Part shown: in pieces, positions 14,507-17,269 of the stretch
How the letters are laid out: each line of letters starts with the position of its first letter
Numbering within the stretch: the first letter of the stretch is position 1
NCBI GenBank assembly: GCA_023435925.1
Contig: JAEZLF010000194.1
Location: 1-17,269, forward strand
Reading direction: 5' to 3'
Source: Bacillota bacterium
Lineage (GTDB): Bacteria; Bacillota; Clostridia; Acetivibrionales; DTU013
Length of the DNA: 17,269 bases
Program-made: the position numbers and the translations under genes
The notes under the pieces: model-generated
The model's input: only the letters and a program-made list of their open reading frames with translations
Database searches by the model: none
What the model was told of the DNA's origin: nothing

Positions 14507-14884
14507 TCATATTTCGTGCTTTATAACCCAATCGATAATATGCTCTTGATTATATCTACCTTCAGCAACACCTGATCCTAAATCAATTAATTCATTTTGC
14601 TCATATTTAAGAATTACACCGTTATACTCAAGGAGAATGAGCAAAATAAATAATCCCATTCTTTTATTTCCATCAACAAAAGGGTGATTCTTAACAATGC
14701 AGAAACAGGTATTAGCACACTTTTCCTCAATACTCGGATATAATTCATTACCGTCAAATGTTGATAACGCATTATAAAGTGCCGACTCAAGTAATGCCGG
14801 ATCTCTTATACCGTCATCTCCACCAGTCTCCCTGATCATTTTATTATGAAGTTGAAGCACCTGCGCTATTGTAATATGCTTCAT
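14507..14884 (-). CDS. doc: Fic/Doc-family toxin of a type II toxin-antitoxin pair
   Basis: The 125-residue protein has the Doc form of the Fic active site, HPFVDGNKR (67-75). The early GGDDGIRDPALLESAL is also typical of Doc. Doc inactivates elongation factor EF-Tu by phosphorylation and so halts translation; the antitoxin blocks the active site. The start ATG overlaps the antitoxin TGA by four bases (ATGA, 14881-14884), giving coupled translation. Length is normal and the key residues are present, so the toxin is probably active. The stop codon touches repeat copy 12. Confidence 0.9.
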   Translation of the reverse strand: MKHITIAQVLQLHNKMIRETGGDDGIRDPALLESALYNALSTFDGNELYPSIEEKCANTCFCIVKNHPFVDGNKRMGLFILLILLEYNGVILKYEQNELIDLGSGVAEGRYNQEHIIDWVIKHEI

Positions 14885-15123
14885 TTTGCTAACTCCTTAA
14901 ATGCCTCCATGTTCTGAGCAAGGACTCTATCTGCAATCTCTTCAATTTTCTCCTCATCCGATTTTGCATCTTTTGAAAACTCATCATATTCAATAATGAT
15001 ATACTTTGGTTTATTATTTTTTAAAATCACTACTGATTTTTCCTCATCAACCATTCGGGCAACTCTAGAAAAATTCTGATTTGCATCAGTGATCGTAACT
15101 ATTTTTTTAGTATTCAGCAGCAT
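14881..15123 (-). CDS. phd: Phd/YefM-family antitoxin
   Basis: The 80-residue protein has the Phd/YefM DNA-binding N-domain (VTITDANQNFSRVARMVDEEKSVVILKNNKPKYIIIEYDEF) and an acidic, helical C-terminus (EEKIEEIADRVLAQNMEAF) that would wrap the toxin. It pairs with the overlapping doc gene and would repress their shared promoter. AGGAGGTGTTATT precedes ATG at 15123. This pair forms one cassette-like unit between copies 12 and 13. Confidence 0.88.
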   Translation of the reverse strand: MLLNTKKIVTITDANQNFSRVARMVDEEKSVVILKNNKPKYIIIEYDEFSKDAKSDEEKIEEIADRVLAQNMEAFKELAK

Positions 15124-15142
15124 AATAACACCTCCTGCCTAT

Positions 15143-15151
15143 AGTATATCA
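15143..15151 (-). promoter_or_regulatory. Probable extended -10 promoter of phd-doc
   Basis: On the minus strand TGATATACT (15151-15143) fits an extended -10 element (TGnTATAAT). It lies about 20 bases before the antitoxin start, with AGGAGG directly downstream. No good -35 is seen. A promoter is expected here because the unit is flanked by repeats and must express its antitoxin independently. Confidence 0.45.
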
Positions 15152-15196
15152 CAATCTAGGATGTTTTTTGCCTATTTCCTCGAAGATTTTCTCAAT

Positions 15197-15479
15197 CCCG
15201 CGCCACGGACGGCGGGACAATCCAAGTGCCATATTTCATATAACATCTCAGCAGTCGCGACGCCGATGAGCTGTGACCCGCGCTAGCCCTTCTCCCTGGC
15301 GGTGCTCGCACTCAGGATGCATGGGCGAGCAGCAGGCTTTGCCTGCGACCAGCCCCAGCGAATCGGTGTGGTGCCTGCTCGCGCTACAGAGCCTATACTC
15401 CCGGGCACCCTTGCGCCGAGTGCTTTGTTATGTGAAGTCCCCTCCACCTTCCGGCCGCACGGCGAAGCCAAGGCTGGAA
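15197..15479 (-). repeat. attC-like repeat, copy 13 (full, short interior, type B)
   Basis: The usual left hairpin is replaced by CCCGC-gccacggac-GGCGGG (15197-15216), which shares CGCCACGGACGGCG with the short right hairpins of other copies. The left core is CATATAACATCTCAGCAGTC (15237-15256). The interior is the short variant with the GCAGGC-ttt-GCCTGC palindrome near 15331, and the type B block is shortened. The right core is GCCGAGTGCTTTGTTATGTG (15415-15434). The right hairpin is TTCCGGCC...GGCTGGAA (15449-15479), an extended stem with a compensated outer end. Confidence 0.8.
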
Positions 15480-15494
15480 TTCCTTATAACTATA

Positions 15495-15755
15495 TCAATC
15501 CTCATAATGTCCTTTACACGAAATAATCATCAAATTGTTTTTATCATCAAAAACATACACCAACCTATGTTCTTCGTTAATCCGTCTGCTCCAAGCCTTT
15601 CGATACTTTAGAGGTTCAGGTTTCCCAATACCCTTTGATAAGCCATTTCTTTCAATATCTTTCACAAGATCATTAATACGTTTGAGTATCTTTTTATCTT
15701 GAGTTTGCCACGATAAATAATCATCCCAGGATCTATCCGACCATATTTTATTCAT
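15495..15755 (-). CDS. yoeB: YoeB/Txe-family ribosome-dependent mRNA endonuclease toxin
   Basis: The start is the ATG at 15755, with GAGG upstream; the ATG at 15767 would add four residues and lacks a site. The 86-residue protein follows the YoeB pattern closely: W-x-DYLSWQ near the start, KRINDLVKDIERNG, GIGKPEPLK, WSRRINEEHRLVY and a C-terminal CKGHY. The catalytic Glu, Arg and His positions of the RelE/YoeB fold appear to be kept. It would cleave mRNA at the ribosomal A site when free of antitoxin. It overlaps the antitoxin gene by eight bases, the normal coupled arrangement. Confidence 0.93.
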   Translation of the reverse strand: MNKIWSDRSWDDYLSWQTQDKKILKRINDLVKDIERNGLSKGIGKPEPLKYRKAWSRRINEEHRLVYVFDDKNNLMIISCKGHYED

Positions 15756-16002
15756 CACTAACCTCAATCAGTTCATGAACAGTTCCCTTTCCAGATGTAA
15801 GCTGTTCCATCGATCTGTCAATCATTGCAAGGTATTCTGCATTTCTCGCTGCTTTCATCATTGAGTTGTATTCCTCCAGGCTCATGATTACTACATTCTT
15901 TTCATCTTTACGGGTAACAATTACTGTTTCACGGTCATCAGTAACACGATCACAATATTCCTTCAATTTATTCCTTATTGTTGAATAATTTACAGCCAAC
16001 AT
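15748..16002 (-). CDS. yefM: YefM-family antitoxin
   Basis: The 84-residue protein begins MLAVNYSTIRNKLKEYCDRV and continues with VIVTRKDEKNVVIMSLEEYNSM, the hallmark of YefM antitoxins. The C-terminal half is the flexible toxin-binding part. It neutralises the adjoining YoeB and represses the operon; a palindromic operator with TGTAC cores lies directly upstream. AAAGGAG precedes the ATG at 16002. The pair is a self-contained unit between copies 13 and 14. Confidence 0.93.
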   Translation of the reverse strand: MLAVNYSTIRNKLKEYCDRVTDDRETVIVTRKDEKNVVIMSLEEYNSMMKAARNAEYLAMIDRSMEQLTSGKGTVHELIEVSDE

Positions 16003-16025
16003 ATCAAATATCTCCTTTCACACAC

Positions 16026-16075
16026 GTACAATATTCTGTACAATATATTGTACCATTATTGTGCTTCATTTTCAA
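16026..16075 (-). promoter_or_regulatory. yefM-yoeB promoter with overlapping operator
   Basis: On the minus strand -35 TTGAAA (16075-16070) and -10 TACAAT (16052-16047) are 17 bases apart, a good housekeeping promoter. The -10 lies inside the perfect 16-base palindrome GTACAATATATTGTAC (16038-16053). A second half-match ends at 16026, giving three GTAC cores in a row. YefM of other bacteria binds palindromes with TGTACA cores over its own promoter, so autoregulation is expected. Confidence 0.75.
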
Positions 16076-16083
16076 GAAATCAT

Positions 16084-16357
16084 ACACGCAGAGCGTATAT
16101 TTTCGCCCGACAGCCGGAGCCCGGGCGACGTCGACAAGTAACCCTAACATCTCAGCAGTCGCGACGCCGATGAGCTGGACCCCCGAAGCCCTCCTCCCTG
16201 GCGGTGCTCGCACCCAGTGAATCGGTGTGGCGTGCTGTAGGGACCATTATTTCAGGAACCAAATTAGGGACTCAGACCATGCGCGCCCTTACACTGACTG
16301 CTTTGTTATGCGAAGTATCGCTCATCTTTCGGCTGCTCGGCGGAGTCAAAACCGAAA
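16084..16357 (-). repeat. attC-like repeat, copy 14 (full, shortest interior, type A)
   Basis: The left end is ACACGCAGAGCG. The left hairpin is TCGCCCG...CCCGGGCGA (about 16103-16128). The left core is ACCCTAACATCTCAGCAGTC (16140-16159). This copy lacks the GATGCATGGGCG block, so its cores are only about 150 bases apart. The type A block GGGACTCAGACCATG follows, then right core GACTGCTTTGTTATGCGAAG (about 16296-16315). The right hairpin is TTTCGG (16327-16332) with CCGAAA (16352-16357), while other copies have TCCGG and CCGGA. Both arms changed together, so pairing is kept. Confidence 0.82.
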
Positions 16358-16386
16358 CACATAAAAAATAAAACCAAACTAAAAAC

Positions 16387-16656
16387 CTAGTCAAATAACA
16401 CCATTAAACCTATCATAATAGCAAATGCATTAATAATTGGACCTAATATCATCAATAATACGTTTTCATTAAAGCTCGTAATATGTGATCGAGTAGAGAA
16501 AGGTATAGTTCTTGTTATAAATCCTAAAAAACCACCAGAAATTAACAGTAATGAAACTGCCTTTTTTTCCATTCCACAAAAGAACAAAACAATAATCATT
16601 ACTACAATCACAACAACACATATTTTCATAATAAAAGATTTTCTTTTTAAACCCAT
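16387..16656 (-). CDS. Small membrane protein of unknown function
   Basis: The 89-residue protein starts with a basic segment (MGLKRKSFIMK). It then has a hydrophobic span (about 11-29), a second one containing VSLLLISGGFLGF (about 34-46), a short polar loop (TRSHITSFNE) and a long C-terminal span (about 65-88). It is therefore a membrane protein with two or three spans. I do not recognise a family. ATG at 16656 follows GGAG with 7-base spacing. It is the rightmost gene of the array, hence the cassette nearest the presumed entry end if the array is an integron. Confidence 0.65.
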   Translation of the reverse strand: MGLKRKSFIMKICVVVIVVMIIVLFFCGMEKKAVSLLLISGGFLGFITRTIPFSTRSHITSFNENVLLMILGPIINAFAIMIGLMVLFD

Positions 16657-16715
16657 TTTTTACTCCATATATTTATCTTTTTTCTATACTGCTTAAACTG
16701 AACTGTATTTTTATA

Positions 16716-17045
16716 AAGCGCAGAGTACCAAATTTTCCCCGGACGGCCGGAGCCCGGGCGACCTCTGATGAGCGATATTTCATCTAACGGCTCTGCAGTC
16801 GCGACGCCGATGAGCTGTAAAGCCTCTAGCTGAGCCGTGCCAGGTCTATCAAGGGCAAGCCTGCCCGGCGAAGATAGAGGCGGGCGGTGCTCCGTCACCG
16901 CTCTGCGAATCGGTGTGGTGCCTGTTCGCACTCCTGCTGTTAATGGTATAAGGCCGGATGACTTTCCCCCGGCACCCTTGCGCCGACTGCTTTGTTATGT
17001 GACGGACGAGGCCTTGCTAGTTCATAGGATGCCACGGACGGCGTC
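16716..17045 (-). repeat. attC-like repeat, copy 15 (full, type B; right end of the array)
   Basis: The left end is GCGCAGAGTACC (16718-16729). The left hairpin is CCCCGGACGGCCGGAGCCCG. The left core is CATCTAACGGCTCTGCAGTC (16781-16800), with ATCTAAC fitting RYYYAAC. The long interior has GCCTCTA...TAGAGGC but lacks the GATGCATGGGCG block. The type B block follows, and the right core is CGCCGACTGCTTTGTTATGT (16981-17000). The right hairpin is the short kind, GATGCC-acggac-GGCGTC (17028-17045). No cassette-type gene follows on the right within the window. Confidence 0.8.
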
Positions 17046-17095
17046 CCCTTAAGCATCTCATCAAAGTCAAGTTGCTTCTTTTTACTTTTCAAATG

Positions 17096-17123
17096 TTTAC
17101 AATCATTATTAAAGTGTTATAAT
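17096..17123 (+). promoter_or_regulatory. Strong rightward promoter at the array edge
   Basis: TTTACA (17096-17101) and TATAAT (17118-17123) are 16 bases apart, and TGT immediately before the -10 makes it an extended -10. Transcription should start near 17130 and read out of the window, away from the cassette genes. No open frame begins before the edge. Confidence 0.7.
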
Positions 17124-17129
17124 ATAAAT

Positions 17130-17208
17130 AAGGACGGCGACACTTGTTGCTGTCAGGTTTAAATCAGAGTTATTATTTTAAACGGTTTTTATTAGACCGT
17201 TTTTTTCT
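17130..17208 (+). ncRNA. Putative structured leader or small RNA with terminator
   Basis: From the predicted start near 17130 the transcript would form a 9-bp hairpin (17133-17141 with 17146-17154, including G-U pairs). A second pairing, GTTTAAA (17157-17163) with TTTAAAC (17177-17183), shares bases 17180-17183 with the following terminator stem, so the two exclude each other. This is the layout of an attenuator. It could equally be a stand-alone small RNA of about 80 bases. I do not recognise a known riboswitch class. Confidence 0.4.
17180..17206 (+). terminator. Intrinsic terminator in the leader
   Basis: AAACGGT (17180-17186) pairs with ACCGTTT (17196-17202) across a 9-base loop, followed by a run of T to 17206. 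This is a standard rho-independent terminator on the plus strand. Confidence 0.7.
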
Positions 17209-17221
17209 TTGTCTATCCGGC

Positions 17222-17245
17222 TGTGGATGCAATAGCTTATCCACA
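17222..17245. promoter_or_regulatory. Inverted pair of DnaA-box-like sequences
   Basis: TTATCCACA (17237-17245) is the consensus DnaA box. TGTGGAT (17222-17228) is an inverted partial match, and the two form a 7-bp inverted repeat with an 8-base centre. Two boxes are too few to claim an origin. They might be a DnaA-regulated promoter element or chance. Confidence 0.35.
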
Positions 17246-17269
17246 AAAATTCTTGCGGAAATCGCTACT

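Noticed and set aside
118..17045. CRISPR array as an explanation of the repeats.
   Set aside because: Repeats are hundreds of bases long and variable, and the spacers are full genes. No cas gene is visible.

Overview
The window looks like a chromosomal stretch of a low-GC, endospore-forming Firmicute, probably a clostridium. The genes are AT-rich, most have strong AGGAGG-type ribosome binding sites, TTG and GTG starts occur, and one gene resembles clostridial spore-coat SPOCS/DUF3794 proteins. No rRNA, tRNA, transposase or integrase is visible.

Layout. Positions 1-7500 and 11490-17045 form a regular array. Single genes or small toxin-antitoxin pairs, all on the minus strand and functionally unrelated, are separated by copies of one GC-rich repeat of up to about 400 bp. 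I count 15 copies, all in one orientation. The cargo is: an unknown partial gene, a HIT protein, a lipoprotein, a SAM methyltransferase, a DUF89 phosphatase, a divergent carbamoyltransferase, a nucleotidyltransferase, a DinB-like protein, a VOC protein, a metallophosphoesterase, a histidine phosphatase, Phd-Doc, YefM-YoeB and a small membrane protein. A GNAT gene and a radical SAM gene follow a deleted mini-copy of the repeat. Between 7500 and 11490 lies an island with almost no repeat. It holds broken GNAT, ABC-ATPase and SEC-C genes, the only plus-strand gene (the spore-coat-like protein), and then the GNAT and radical SAM genes.

Interpretation. Each full repeat carries two inverted cores. 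Read on the minus strand, one resembles the R''-L'' end of integron attC sites (ATAACAAAGCAGTCGGCG) and the other the L'-R' end (CGCGACTGC...GTTATATG). The cores are flanked by two hairpins whose stems vary in a compensatory way between copies. Same-direction, one-gene units, toxin-antitoxin modules and stress or detox enzymes match the content of sedentary chromosomal integrons. My leading hypothesis is therefore an integron-like cassette array with unusually long attC-like sites in a Firmicute. The alternative is a family of non-autonomous interspersed repeats. The right edge (17046-17269) leaves the array: it has a strong rightward promoter, a leader RNA with a terminator, and DnaA-box-like sequence. 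If this is an integron, the integrase and attI would be expected just beyond this edge. That is inference, because no integrase is in view.
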